A DNA stretch of 46,969 nt from NCBI GenBank assembly GCA_002070115.1, contig MWCO01000049.1:1-46969 (forward strand), written 5' to 3'. Position 1 is the first letter of the stretch; every line of letters begins with the position of its first letter. A model generated the notes under the pieces. It was not told the origin of the DNA. It saw nothing but the letters and a program-made list of their open reading frames with translations, and made no database searches. Both the position numbers and the translations under genes were made by a program. This document shows positions 18,340 to 26,749 of this stretch, in pieces. Source of the DNA: Deltaproteobacteria bacterium ADurb.Bin207. Lineage in GTDB: Bacteria > Myxococcota_A > Polyangia > Polyangiales > Polyangiaceae.

Positions 18340-19593
18340 TCAATGTTTTTTGGCAGACACGGGCTTGCCCGTAATCACCGGAACCGCGATTTTGAGTGCC
18401 GCTGTGTAGACGAGCAGTCCGAAAGCCCAGATCCCAGCGGTCACTTTCCACTCCACGACACTTGGCTGGTACTCCACGATTTCGTGTAGCGGGCTTGGGA
18501 TGAACCCTGGGACGATGAGTCCCATCCCCTTTTCGATCCAGACGCCGATGAATGTTGCCACGCATGCCGCAATCAACAGAGGCACGCTGGTTCGCGCCCG
18601 TGGATGAAATAGCGCGATCGCCGCTGCCACGTTCAGCCCAATGGCGGTCCAGATCCAAGGAACCAGCACATGATGACCGTGTAGTCCGAAGAACAAATAG
18701 CGGGCCGATGCCGTATGGTGCCCCCCGGAATAAAACTCCGTGAACACCTCGCTCACCAGCATAAATAGGTTCAAAAGCACCGTAATCCGCAAAATGCTCG
18801 ACAAGATCCGCACGGGACGCTCTTCCACATGGAAGGAGGTAAAACGAGCCAGCGCGTGCAGGGCGACGATCAAAAACGCGGGACCCGCCACGAACGCGGA
18901 GGCGAGAAAACGAGGGGCAAGAAGCGCCGAATTCCACAGTGGCCTTCCACCAAGCCCCGAATAGAGAAACGCCGTCACCGTATGAATCGAAATCGCCCAC
19001 ACGATCGAAATGAAAACGAAAGGAACGTACCACTTCGGATTCGGTTCTCGTCGCAAATGGCGCATGTACAGCAAGTAGCCGCAAATATGCAGGTTGAGCA
19101 CCAGATAGCCGTTGAGCACCAACACGTCCCAGGAAAGCATCGACAACGGCCAGTTGAATTGTCCAAGGCCCGGAACCAAATGCCAGAAACGGTCCGGTCT
19201 TCCCAGATCCACCAACACGAATAACTGCGCCATCAAAATCGCGGCAATCGACAGCATCTCGCCGAAAATCACCACATCGTGCATTTTGCGGTCGTGGTAG
19301 ACGTACGCTGGAATCACCATCATCACACCCCCCGCCGCCACTCCCACCACGAACGTGAAGTTCGCGATATACAGACCCCACGACACATGATCGGACATGT
19401 GCGTCAAACCCATGCCCTGGGAGACTTGCTGAGCCCAGGCATTGGCCCCCACCAAAGCCACCGCGGTCAAGCCAGTCATCCAAGCGTAAAACAGCAAGGA
19501 CCCGTCCGTGGCAAGCACCAACAGACGGTACAAAAACTTCGGATAGCTGCTCCAGTGCGAACCTGTCTCGGAAGGAGAGATCTCGGAAGCCAT
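18340..19593 (-). CDS. NrfD/PsrC-type integral membrane quinol-oxidising subunit
   Basis: This 417-residue polytopic membrane protein has about nine to ten hydrophobic helices and the NrfD/PsrC family pattern: WGLYIANFTFVVGVAAGG in the second helix, LVDLGRPDRFWH between helices, and SWDVLVLNGYL. Family members have no cofactor of their own and pass electrons from the quinol pool to a partner Fe-S protein. The Fe-S gene ends just upstream. Its TGA overlaps an ATG at 19605, but I chose the ATG at 19593, which has GAGGG at a spacing of 5. ATGs at 19596 and 19605 remain possible. Paired with the Fe-S and tetrahaem proteins, it probably replaces NapC as electron donor to NapA. Confidence 0.9.
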   Translation of the reverse strand: MASEISPSETGSHWSSYPKFLYRLLVLATDGSLLFYAWMTGLTAVALVGANAWAQQVSQGMGLTHMSDHVSWGLYIANFTFVVGVAAGGVMMVIPAYVYHDRKMHDVVIFGEMLSIAAILMAQLFVLVDLGRPDRFWHLVPGLGQFNWPLSMLSWDVLVLNGYLVLNLHICGYLLYMRHLRREPNPKWYVPFVFISIVWAISIHTVTAFLYSGLGGRPLWNSALLAPRFLASAFVAGPAFLIVALHALARFTSFHVEERPVRILSSILRITVLLNLFMLVSEVFTEFYSGGHHTASARYLFFGLHGHHVLVPWIWTAIGLNVAAAIALFHPRARTSVPLLIAACVATFIGVWIEKGMGLIVPGFIPSPLHEIVEYQPSVVEWKVTAGIWAFGLLVYTAALKIAVPVITGKPVSAKKH

Positions 19594-19601
19594 CATAGCC
19601 C

Positions 19602-20525
19602 TCATTCGGAAAAGAAATAGTAGAAGCTGGGCTGCGTTCCCTGCTCTTCCTTGAGCACATACACGCGCTTGTTCTCGAGGACCCATCGGATCTCCGAGTT
19701 CGGATCGAGCAAGTTACCAAACACGCGAGCGCCCGCGGGACAGGCCTCGAGACACGCGGGCAGGCGCCCTTCCCGTGTGCGATGCAAGCAAAACGTACAT
19801 TTTTCCATCACGCCCCTTGGTCGAATCCGATTGGACAAATATCCCTGATCGGCCGTGACTTCCTCCGCGGGAATCTCCGGATCCGTCCAATTGAAAAACC
19901 GAGCGTGATACGGACACGCCGCCTCGCAGTACCGACAGCCAATGCACCAATTGTAGTCAATGACCACAATCCCATCCGGCTCCTTCCACGTCGCTTTGAC
20001 CGGACACACATCCACACAGGGCGGCTTGTCACATTGATGACACTGAATCGGCATATAGCGTCGCCCCGTCACTCGAACGGGATGCTCGTACGAACTCGAC
20101 GCCTGTGCCAACTCCATGCTCGCCTTGTCCATTTCGAATACGCGAATGTACGAGCCGCGATTCTTTCGATTGTGGTTGTTCTCGATCCGACAGGCCTTCA
20201 CACACTGCCGACAACCAATGCAAACACTGAGATTGAGCGCATACCCGAACTTGACGTTTTCCATCGGCTGCGGATCCCGAATCCGTACCTCCGCACCGTA
20301 TTTTCGTCGCGCCTCCTCCTCTAACCTCTTGAAAATACGTGATTTATCATCATCCGTCAGACGTTTATAATGGTCCTGGAGCATCTCCTGCATCGAGATG
20401 CCGTCGGCAAAACCCATGATCGGAGCCATGGCCTGCGCAAACGCCGCCACTCCCACGGCGCCACCGGCTACCTTCATGGCGTCTCGACGAGAAAACCGAG
20501 ACTTATTGTTATCGTCCTTCGACAT
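19602..20525 (-). CDS. Tat-exported four-cluster ferredoxin-like electron-transfer subunit
   Basis: This 307-residue protein has an N-terminal twin-arginine signal (SRRDAMKV, residues 12-19) followed by a hydrophobic stretch, so it is exported folded. Four complete cysteine quartets for [4Fe-4S] clusters are present: C102/105/108/112, C162/165/170/174, C194/197/200/204 and C243/246/258/262. This is the DmsB/NrfC/HybA layout. It should carry electrons between the NrfD-type membrane subunit, whose gene follows directly, and a periplasmic acceptor. GAGGAG lies upstream of the ATG at 20525, and the gap to the tetrahaem gene is 7 bases. NapG is a related alternative label, but no NapH is present and the membrane partner is NrfD. 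Confidence 0.9.
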   Translation of the reverse strand: MSKDDNNKSRFSRRDAMKVAGGAVGVAAFAQAMAPIMGFADGISMQEMLQDHYKRLTDDDKSRIFKRLEEEARRKYGAEVRIRDPQPMENVKFGYALNLSVCIGCRQCVKACRIENNHNRKNRGSYIRVFEMDKASMELAQASSSYEHPVRVTGRRYMPIQCHQCDKPPCVDVCPVKATWKEPDGIVVIDYNWCIGCRYCEAACPYHARFFNWTDPEIPAEEVTADQGYLSNRIRPRGVMEKCTFCLHRTREGRLPACLEACPAGARVFGNLLDPNSEIRWVLENKRVYVLKEEQGTQPSFYYFFSE

Positions 20526-20532
20526 GGACTCC

Positions 20533-21156
20533 TCACTCAAACGTCCGGTTGACGAGCGCGGGCGCTGGCACCATTTGGGGTATCTTCGGCGCATGCGGAT
20601 TGTGGCAATCGAGGCAATGATTGCGAGACCGCGGACCGCGACGAAGATCCCAATACCCCGTCATCCCACCATGGGCACCCCGTTGGTACTCGACCAACCG
20701 CTGCGCATGGCATTGCCCACACAAACGCACCACTTCGTCATAAGAAATCCGCTCACCCCCCGCGAGATTGAAGCTATCGAACCCGGGCACGGAATGACAC
20801 GTCCGGCAGGACTGGCCGCCGTGCTGAATCTCCACACCCTTGTGGAAGGCCTCGAGATGATTGGCCTGCGCATATTTTTCTTTCGGCTCCACAAAGCCAT
20901 GACACGTGCGGCATGGCGTGCGGGCAGCCTTGCCATCAGGGCCTGCCACCCCAGTGTTCATCCCCAATTCCGGATAGGGCCTGTGAATGCTGACCGGAAA
21001 AAGCCCCGCCGAAGCAGAAGGGCTTGCCGCAAGCTTTGCCGACTTGGTGTCATCGGCACGCGCCTGTTCACAGCCACATAACGACCACGGCACCACCACG
21101 AGGATGGCAAGCGTGCGCAGCAGAGTCTCGAGCATTCTCGGAGCCAACGAGAGCAT
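20533..21156 (-). CDS. Tetrahaem cytochrome c lipoprotein
   Basis: This 207-residue protein has four CXXCH haem-binding motifs at residues 82-86, 117-121, 146-150 and 181-185. The last is in a CLDCHNPH context common in small multihaem cytochromes. The N-terminus is a signal with lipobox SLCGC (cysteine 29), predicting an anchored periplasmic lipoprotein. GGGAG before the ATG at 21156 fixes this start; the longer frame runs into the divergent promoter region. As first gene of the arm it precedes the Fe-S and NrfD-type subunits by a few bases. The likely role is to take electrons from that module and hand them to NapB/NapA. Extra histidines (QANHLEAFHKG) may be axial ligands. Confidence 0.88.
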   Translation of the reverse strand: MLSLAPRMLETLLRTLAILVVVPWSLCGCEQARADDTKSAKLAASPSASAGLFPVSIHRPYPELGMNTGVAGPDGKAARTPCRTCHGFVEPKEKYAQANHLEAFHKGVEIQHGGQSCRTCHSVPGFDSFNLAGGERISYDEVVRLCGQCHAQRLVEYQRGAHGGMTGYWDLRRGPRSRNHCLDCHNPHAPKIPQMVPAPALVNRTFE

Positions 21157-21238
21157 GGGAACTCTCCCGACAAGGTTGAAAGATAGGACCGGCCAGGAGG
21201 CTAGCGCGCCCAGCCATCCCTGTTCAAGGATAAAAACC

Positions 21239-21269
21239 GATATAGCAGTCTTGAATTCTTCTTTCGCAA
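21239..21269 (-). promoter_or_regulatory. Candidate sigma-70 promoter for the tetrahaem/Fe-S/NrfD/Rrf2 arm
   Basis: Read on the minus strand, TTGCGA (21264-21269) is followed after 19 bases by TATATC (21239-21244), with TGC directly before it as an extended -10. It lies about 85 bases upstream of the tetrahaem start, in the 130-base region shared with the divergent napD-like gene. The short inverted words TTCAAG and CTTGAA flank the -10 region. Judged by eye only. Confidence 0.35.
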
Positions 21270-21286
21270 CGACTAGCGTTCCCCCC

Positions 21287-21553
21287 ATGGCCGTCAGCTC
21301 TTTACTTCTCTGGCTCGATCCGGATGCCAACGATCCCGATCGCACGCTCGAGAGCCTTGCTGCACAGCCTCATCTTACGCTCGGCACGCCCGTTCAACTT
21401 CGCGTCCCTGCCGTGCTCGACACGCCTACCATCCAACAGGACATCGATACCGTGGCCCAGCTCCTCGCTCTGCCAGGTATCGCCCATGTCGATGTGCTCG
21501 GAGTCTTCTTCGACGATACGCAAACCGTCTCCCCCGGAGGCTCGGATGTCTGA
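21287..21553 (+). CDS. NapD-like chaperone for nitrate reductase
   Basis: This 88-residue protein has the NapD pattern: an N-terminal beta-strand AVSSLLLW, a central helix (IQQDIDTVAQLLALPG) and a last strand VDVLGVFFDD where NapD has a similar strand ending in acidic or aromatic residues. NapD is a small cytoplasmic protein that binds the Tat signal of NapA and holds it back until the molybdenum cofactor is in place. The gene overlaps napA by 8 bases, with the NapA ATG lying inside its last codons, which supports the assignment. The ATG at 21287 has no strong ribosome-binding site. Similarity is weak, so position weighs heavily in the call. Confidence 0.7.
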   Translation: MAVSSLLLWLDPDANDPDRTLESLAAQPHLTLGTPVQLRVPAVLDTPTIQQDIDTVAQLLALPGIAHVDVLGVFFDDTQTVSPGGSDV

Positions 21554-23957
21554 TCCTGTCTCACGACGTACATTCGTTCGGTCCGCGGCGCTTGGTGTCG
21601 CGTCGGCCGCCGCGATGACCACGATTCACCGTTCGGCCGAAACCGCCCCCCCGGTCGATCCTCGCACCACCATGCCAGACTTGGACTGGCAAAAAGCTCC
21701 TTGCCGCTTTTGCGGCACGGGATGTCATGTGCTCGTCGGAGTCAAAAACGGCAAAGTCGCCGCCATTGCGGGAGATCCCGAGGCAGATGTCAACAAAGGA
21801 TTGCTCTGCGTCAAAGGCTATCATGTGGGTTTGATTTTGTATGGGGCGGACCGGCTGACCAAACCGTTGCTTCGAAAAAATGGCCAGCTCGTGCCCATCG
21901 GATGGGATGAGGCGCTCGATATCCTCGCGGACCGTGTGATGAAAGACCCCAAGGGTTTCGCCTTTTATGGCAGCGGCCAGTGGACCATCCCCGAAGGATT
22001 CGCGGCGCAAAAATTCATGAAAGGCGGCCTGGGCAACAACCATATCGACCCCAACGCACGGCTATGCATGGCCTCGGCCGTCACCGGATTTCTTTCCACC
22101 TACGGTGTCGATGAACCGGCCGGATGTTACCAGGATCTCGATGAATGCAATGTCCTCATCCTATGGGGGAATAACCCGGCGGAAATGCATCCCGTGCTGT
22201 TTTCTCGCCTCATCGATCGACGTTCCAGAGGCGACGACATCCGTCTCATCGATATCTGCACACGGCGGACCCGATCCAGCCTGCATGCCCAAAATGTCCT
22301 TATTTTCAAACCACATACGGACCTTGCCATCGCCAATGGCATCGCTCATCTCTTGCTCGAACGCGGCACTTACGACAAGGAATTCGTCGAGAAGCATTGC
22401 GCGTTTCGCGCCGACAGCGAGCCGCGAGAACTGATCGGCAAAGCCATTTCCTTCGAAGAATATCGAAAGAGCCTCGAGCCCTACACCCCTGAGCATGTGC
22501 AAGAGATTTCGGGTGTACCCGCCAAGGATATCCGAATGCTCGCGGACTTATTCGGCGACCGCTCCCTGCGAATCACAAGCCTTTGGTGCATGGGCATGAA
22601 CCAGCATACCCAAGGAACGGCCATCAATTCCCTGGTGCATGGCATTCATTTGCTCAGCGGTCATTTTGGCAAACCTGGCGACGCGCCCACCAGTTTGACG
22701 GGTCAGCCTTCTGCTTGCGGAACCGTGCGAGAAGTCGGCACCCTGTCACATGCTCTACCGGGAGGGCGGGAGGTAGCCAACGACGAGCATCGAAAACAGG
22801 CTGAGGAATTCTGGAAACTACCGCCAGGACGCATCCAGAAAACGCCTGGATACCACACCATCAAGATGTGGGAGCAGTTCTGCAAACCCACCGACCAGGG
22901 CGGCGATATTCATACCATCTGGGTTCAGGTCACCAACCCCGGACAAACCCTGCCCAACCTGAACAAACTTTTCCGGGCCAAAGAAAAACTCCAGGACAAA
23001 TTCCTCGTCGTATCCGACGTTTACCCCACCGCCACGACACAACTCGCCGATATGATCCTCCCTTCGGCATTGTGGGTCGAAAAAAATGGGATGTTCGGCA
23101 ACTCCGAACGACGCACCCAACAATGGTTCCGAATGGTAAAACCACCAGGCGATGCTCGCGACGATTGCTGGCAAACCATCGCCCTGGCTCGTCGTCTCTA
23201 CGACCGCGGACATCCGGGTATGAAGGATAAAGACGGCAATTTCCTATTCGATGTCCGGGACTCGAACGGAAAACCCGTGCCCGTCTGGGATTTCAAACAC
23301 TACTACGACGTCAATGTGGACAAGCATCTTTTTGAGGAATATCGGCTATTTACACGTATGAAGCACAAGGATCTCGCGCCGTACGACGAATACGTCAAGG
23401 CGCGGGGGCTTCGATGGCCGGTCGTTCAGCAGGCGGACGGAAGCTGGCGTGAGACTCGATTCCGATTTGCGGAATTCGACGATCCGTACGTGAAAAAAGG
23501 GCAAGGAATCGAGTTTTATCACTCGACCTCGAAGGATGGGCGGGCGCAGATTTGGTTCCGTCCTTATGTTCCTCCTCCGGAATCGCCGAGCAAAGATTTT
23601 CCTTTCTGGCTTTGCACGGGCCGCGTGTTGGAGCATTGGCATACGGGAACGATGACGCGACGGGTACCGCAACTGCTTCGCGCGATGCCGGAGGCGTACG
23701 TGGAGATTCACCCCGACGATGCACGGGATGCGGGGATTCATAATGGCGATCTGGTGAAGATCAGCACGCGACGGGGCAGTATCGACGTTCGGGCTTGGAT
23801 TGGCGGCAGGGGTTCTCCCCCTCGGGGTCTGCTTTTCGTCCCCTTCTTCGATGAAAACAAGCTGATCAACCTTGTGACCCTCGAGGATTTCGACTTTTTC
23901 TCCAAGCAGACGGATTATAAAAAGTGCGCGGCGAGCATTGCTCGCGTGACCTCCTGA
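21546..23957 (+). CDS. napA: Periplasmic nitrate reductase catalytic subunit
   Basis: This 803-residue molybdoenzyme reduces nitrate to nitrite in the periplasm. A Tat signal (SRRTF, residues 6-10) is followed by the [4Fe-4S] ligands C53, C56, C60 and C88. The molybdenum-ligand cysteine is C174 in NARLCMASAV. The NapA signature GMNQHTQGT...LTGQPSACGT.REVGTLSH is strongly conserved. It carries two molybdopterin guanine dinucleotides in this family. GGAGG stands 5 bases before the ATG at 21546, which overlaps the napD-like stop. The NapB-like gene begins 7 bases after the stop. The length is close to that of short NapA proteins such as Desulfovibrio's, with a few insertions (e.g. around VRDSNGKPVPVW). 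No napC is present. Confidence 0.95.
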   Translation: MSDPVSRRTFVRSAALGVASAAAMTTIHRSAETAPPVDPRTTMPDLDWQKAPCRFCGTGCHVLVGVKNGKVAAIAGDPEADVNKGLLCVKGYHVGLILYGADRLTKPLLRKNGQLVPIGWDEALDILADRVMKDPKGFAFYGSGQWTIPEGFAAQKFMKGGLGNNHIDPNARLCMASAVTGFLSTYGVDEPAGCYQDLDECNVLILWGNNPAEMHPVLFSRLIDRRSRGDDIRLIDICTRRTRSSLHAQNVLIFKPHTDLAIANGIAHLLLERGTYDKEFVEKHCAFRADSEPRELIGKAISFEEYRKSLEPYTPEHVQEISGVPAKDIRMLADLFGDRSLRITSLWCMGMNQHTQGTAINSLVHGIHLLSGHFGKPGDAPTSLTGQPSACGTVREVGTLSHALPGGREVANDEHRKQAEEFWKLPPGRIQKTPGYHTIKMWEQFCKPTDQGGDIHTIWVQVTNPGQTLPNLNKLFRAKEKLQDKFLVVSDVYPTATTQLADMILPSALWVEKNGMFGNSERRTQQWFRMVKPPGDARDDCWQTIALARRLYDRGHPGMKDKDGNFLFDVRDSNGKPVPVWDFKHYYDVNVDKHLFEEYRLFTRMKHKDLAPYDEYVKARGLRWPVVQQADGSWRETRFRFAEFDDPYVKKGQGIEFYHSTSKDGRAQIWFRPYVPPPESPSKDFPFWLCTGRVLEHWHTGTMTRRVPQLLRAMPEAYVEIHPDDARDAGIHNGDLVKISTRRGSIDVRAWIGGRGSPPRGLLFVPFFDENKLINLVTLEDFDFFSKQTDYKKCAASIARVTS

Positions 23958-23964
23958 GGCGAGT

Positions 23965-24702
23965 ATGGCTAAACCTCCTTCTTTTGCCCCCTACCCTCGC
24001 GCGGTCAACGTGGCGCTCGCGATGGTGATTGGTGTCGCGGTGGTGGGCTATGCCGTCGGAATCCGGCCTGCACAAGTGCAAGCAATCTTTCCAGCGCTCG
24101 CGGTAAGCCCTTCGGGGGCCATCCCTGGGCAGACCTACCTGGATTGGCGACAGCGTCGGGATGGGCCCAACGCGGTCGTTCGCAGCAATCTGGGGGATTT
24201 GCGGGCGGCATTGCCAGCGGTATCGTCGCCGGTGGTCCGCACCCCGGAAAACAAGCGAGAAGCCTTAGAAACCCGTGCAAATATCAGGGCTTACGAGGGC
24301 GCTCCGCCAACCATTCCCCACCCTATCGATGAGCAGAACCCGGGCTCGTGCCTGGCCTGTCACCGCGATGGGCTGGTCGTGGAAGGACGTGTGGCACGCG
24401 CCATTTCCCATGCAACCTACACGAATTGCACGCAATGCCATGTGACCATGGAGCCGCGTTTCGAAAAACCACCCGCCCCCGACAACGCGTTTGTGGGGTA
24501 TCGCCTGGACAGAAAGCGCGAACAGGCCTGGCAAGGCGCTCCTCCCGTCATTCCCCATTCGGTGTGGATGCGGGATCGTTGTGAGAGTTGTCACGGCGTG
24601 GCGGGCCTTCCCGGGCTTCGAACGACGCACCCCGAGCGGGGACAATGCACGCAATGCCACGTGTCGCGGACGGAATACTCTCCTCCCTGGGCGGCGCGCT
24701 AA
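23965..24702 (+). CDS. NapB-like tetrahaem cytochrome c (internally duplicated)
   Basis: This 245-residue protein has an N-terminal hydrophobic helix (residues 13-32), either a signal or an anchor. It carries four CXXCH motifs at 129-133, 155-159, 206-210 and 228-232. NapB, the electron-transfer partner of NapA, normally has two haems. Here the NapB-like module occurs twice: EGAPPTIPH (111-119) before the first haem pair and QGAPPVIPH (190-198) before the second, 79 residues apart. The histidine in each IPH corresponds to NapB's axial ligand. The second copy (RCESCHG..TTHPERGQCTQCHV) is closer to classic NapB. The gene starts 7 bases after napA, so it is the expected partner. The frame is clean throughout, which argues against a sequencing artefact. 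Confidence 0.8.
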   Translation: MAKPPSFAPYPRAVNVALAMVIGVAVVGYAVGIRPAQVQAIFPALAVSPSGAIPGQTYLDWRQRRDGPNAVVRSNLGDLRAALPAVSSPVVRTPENKREALETRANIRAYEGAPPTIPHPIDEQNPGSCLACHRDGLVVEGRVARAISHATYTNCTQCHVTMEPRFEKPPAPDNAFVGYRLDRKREQAWQGAPPVIPHSVWMRDRCESCHGVAGLPGLRTTHPERGQCTQCHVSRTEYSPPWAAR

Positions 24703-25034
24703 CCAATCCCTTCCCCAATGCTGTTGGGCTGTTGTGCAGGCGTAGAAAGCAGGCGCTTTCCATGACTGCTTGTGCGTATCGAAGAAAAGCGCTATTTTGA
24801 TGCCACAAAAGGGGCAACGCCCGGGACGCGGGGGGGCTATTCGTCTACCGGGCGTTGAATAGATTGTGCAACGTCAGGGACTGAGGGGGGCGTTTGTCAC
24901 GACCAACGTTGCTGACTGCTATTGTTGCACCCACTGTGCCAAATAGAGTTATTGTAAAATCAAATAGTTAGAAGGTGTGACGGAAGAGTCAATTCCAGGA
25001 GTGCAAATTCTACCATTCGAGATCGCCAATCATC
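24703..25034. other. Intergenic region with several inverted repeats
   Basis: This 332-base gap lies between the convergent napB-like and cysK genes. I see no gene, but several inverted repeats are present. One is a perfect 10-bp pair (24815-24824 with 24848-24857). Two others share an arm: GTGCAAC (24866-24872) with GTTGCAC (24924-24930), and GCAACGT (24868-24874) with ACGTTGC (24906-24912). The 3' half is AT-rich. Confidence 0.5.
24815..24857. terminator. Candidate hairpin terminator between convergent genes
   Basis: A perfect 10-bp inverted repeat (CAACGCCCGG and its complement) encloses 23 bases. On the minus strand it is followed within a few bases by TTTT, on the plus strand by no T run. 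Its place between two convergent genes fits a terminator, but the loop is long. Confidence 0.35.
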
Positions 25035-26012
25035 CTACAGCGCCCTACCTTCCGCATCGAAAACACCTTCGAATAGCGGCCCGCTCAAATATCGCTCGCC
25101 GGAATCGGGTAACACCACGACGATCGTTTTTCCCGCAAACGCGGGATTTTTCGCCAGACGGATGGCGGCGGCCGCGGCGGCACCGCAAGAAACACCTGAA
25201 AGAATGCCTTCTTCTTTGGCGAGGCGACGAGCAAACTCGATGGCTTCGTCGTCGGTGACAGTTTCCACCTGATCGACGAGCGACAGGTCGAGGGTGTCTG
25301 GCACGAATCCGGCTCCAATTCCCTGGATGCGATGGGGGCCAGGCTTGACCTCTTTTCCGGCCAGGGTTTGGGAAAGAACGGGGCTTTGCGCGGGTTCCAC
25401 CGCTACCGATAGAATCGGTTTGTTCCGCGTTTTTTTGATATGGCGCGATACGCCGGTGATGGTGCCTCCGGTGCCCACCCCCGAAACGAGAACGTCGATC
25501 AAACCATCCGTATCTTCCCAAATTTCTGGCCCGGTCGTTGTCTCGTGAATCCCTGGGTTTGCAGGGTTTTTGAATTGCTGAGGCATGAAATACAAATCCG
25601 GCTCGCTGGCGGCAATGCTTTCCGCACGCGCAATCGCTCCCTTCATGCCCAACGATCCCTCCGTCAATATCAATTGAGCACCAAAAGCCGCCAACACTTT
25701 CCGTCGCTCCACACTCATGGTCTCAGGCATCGTCAACGTGAGCGGATAGCCCCGCGCCGCCGCCACCAGCGCTAGCGCAATGCCCGTGTTGCCACTCGTC
25801 GGTTCCACGATCTGCTTGCCAGCACGAAGCAAACCACGCTTTTCCGCGTCCCATACCATCGACGCACCAATCCTACACTTGACAGAATATCCTGGGTTTC
25901 TACCTTCGATCTTCGCCAAAACCGTGGCCGAACATCCAGCCGTCATCCGTTGAAGCCGAACCAGCGGCGTGCGCCCTATCGACTGAGAATTATCATCGAA
26001 ATACTTCGGCAT
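25035..26012 (-). CDS. cysK: Cysteine synthase A (O-acetylserine sulfhydrylase)
   Basis: This 325-residue PLP enzyme makes L-cysteine from O-acetylserine and sulfide. The PLP lysine is Lys45 (SVKCRIG; the usual family form is SVKDR, so Asp is replaced by Cys here). The substrate loop is EPTSGNTG, and the phosphate-binding GTGGTITG follows. [11 protein letters not shown] near the end is diagnostic of the cysK branch. The length is typical. A good sigma-70-type promoter lies about 65 bases upstream, and GGAG precedes the ATG. The gene is divergent from an XRE-cupin regulator that may control it. The call is very safe; CysM is a less likely alternative. Confidence 0.93.
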   Translation of the reverse strand: MPKYFDDNSQSIGRTPLVRLQRMTAGCSATVLAKIEGRNPGYSVKCRIGASMVWDAEKRGLLRAGKQIVEPTSGNTGIALALVAAARGYPLTLTMPETMSVERRKVLAAFGAQLILTEGSLGMKGAIARAESIAASEPDLYFMPQQFKNPANPGIHETTTGPEIWEDTDGLIDVLVSGVGTGGTITGVSRHIKKTRNKPILSVAVEPAQSPVLSQTLAGKEVKPGPHRIQGIGAGFVPDTLDLSLVDQVETVTDDEAIEFARRLAKEEGILSGVSCGAAAAAAIRLAKNPAFAGKTIVVVLPDSGERYLSGPLFEGVFDAEGRAL

Positions 26013-26077
26013 GAGAAGGTCTCCAAGAATTGCGAAAAGGGTTCATCCATCCCTTGCTTCGATGGCTCCGAGACGTC

Positions 26078-26105
26078 AATATAACGGACGAATTCAATAC
26101 GTCAA
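26078..26105 (-). promoter_or_regulatory. Promoter of cysK
   Basis: Read on the minus strand, TTGACG (26100-26105) and TATATT (26078-26083) are separated by 16 bases, close to the sigma-70 consensus. It lies 66 bases before the cysK ATG and inside the 125-base spacer shared with the divergent regulator, so protein bound there could affect both genes. Confidence 0.6.
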
Positions 26106-26137
26106 CGATTTGTTTGATATAACATACAGGACGACGC

Positions 26138-26695
26138 GTGGACGAAATCAACCAACAAGTGGCGCAGCGCCTGAAAAACCTGAGAATGGCCGCCGGGTTG
26201 AGCTTGCAAGACCTGGCCCTGCGTTCGGGCGTCAGCCGCGCCATGCTCAGCCAAATCGAAACCCTCAAAACCAACCCCACCATCGCCATCCTCTGGAAAG
26301 TCGCCGAAGGCCTCGGTATCCCCTTCGCCGAATTGATCGATACCGCCGTCGCTTCCCCTACGCGCCTCAGCCGATTGGCCGATGCACGCTTCCTTTCGTC
26401 GGCCGATCAATCGTTTCGAAGTCGCCCCCTTCTCGCTCACGTCCCCGGTCACTCCGTCGAATTATATGAAATCGAATTGGCGCCAGGAGCCGTGGAACAA
26501 GCCGCCCCTCATCCTCCCGCCACCCACGAACAAGTCATCGTCACCTCTGGTCGCCTGTCTCTTCGCGTCGGGTCGGACATCTTCACCCTCGGCCCCCGTG
26601 ATGCCGTCCTTTTCCGCGCCGATGTCCACCACGAATACCGAACCGTGGGAACCAAACCCTTCCATGGGCTGTCGTTGATCCTTTACGGTCACTGA
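26138..26695 (+). CDS. XRE-family regulator with C-terminal cupin domain
   Basis: This 185-residue protein has an N-terminal helix-turn-helix of the Cro/XRE type (residues ~8-65: VAQRLKNLRMAAGLSLQDLA..SGVSRAMLSQIE). A C-terminal single cupin barrel follows (about 105-182; THEQVIVTSGRLSLRVGSD..DAVLFRADVHHEY). Proteins of this build are small-molecule-responsive regulators of amino-acid, polyamine or sulfur metabolism. The start is GTG at 26138; the next ATG would cut off the first helix of the DNA-binding domain. It is transcribed away from cysK, so regulation of cysteine synthesis is a plausible inference. The inducer is unknown. Confidence 0.88.
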   Translation: MDEINQQVAQRLKNLRMAAGLSLQDLALRSGVSRAMLSQIETLKTNPTIAILWKVAEGLGIPFAELIDTAVASPTRLSRLADARFLSSADQSFRSRPLLAHVPGHSVELYEIELAPGAVEQAAPHPPATHEQVIVTSGRLSLRVGSDIFTLGPRDAVLFRADVHHEYRTVGTKPFHGLSLILYGH

Positions 26696-26749
26696 GCACG
26701 ACTTGTGGTCGCGCGTTTCGCAAAGCGAATCGCAGCGCCTCGGTTCGCA

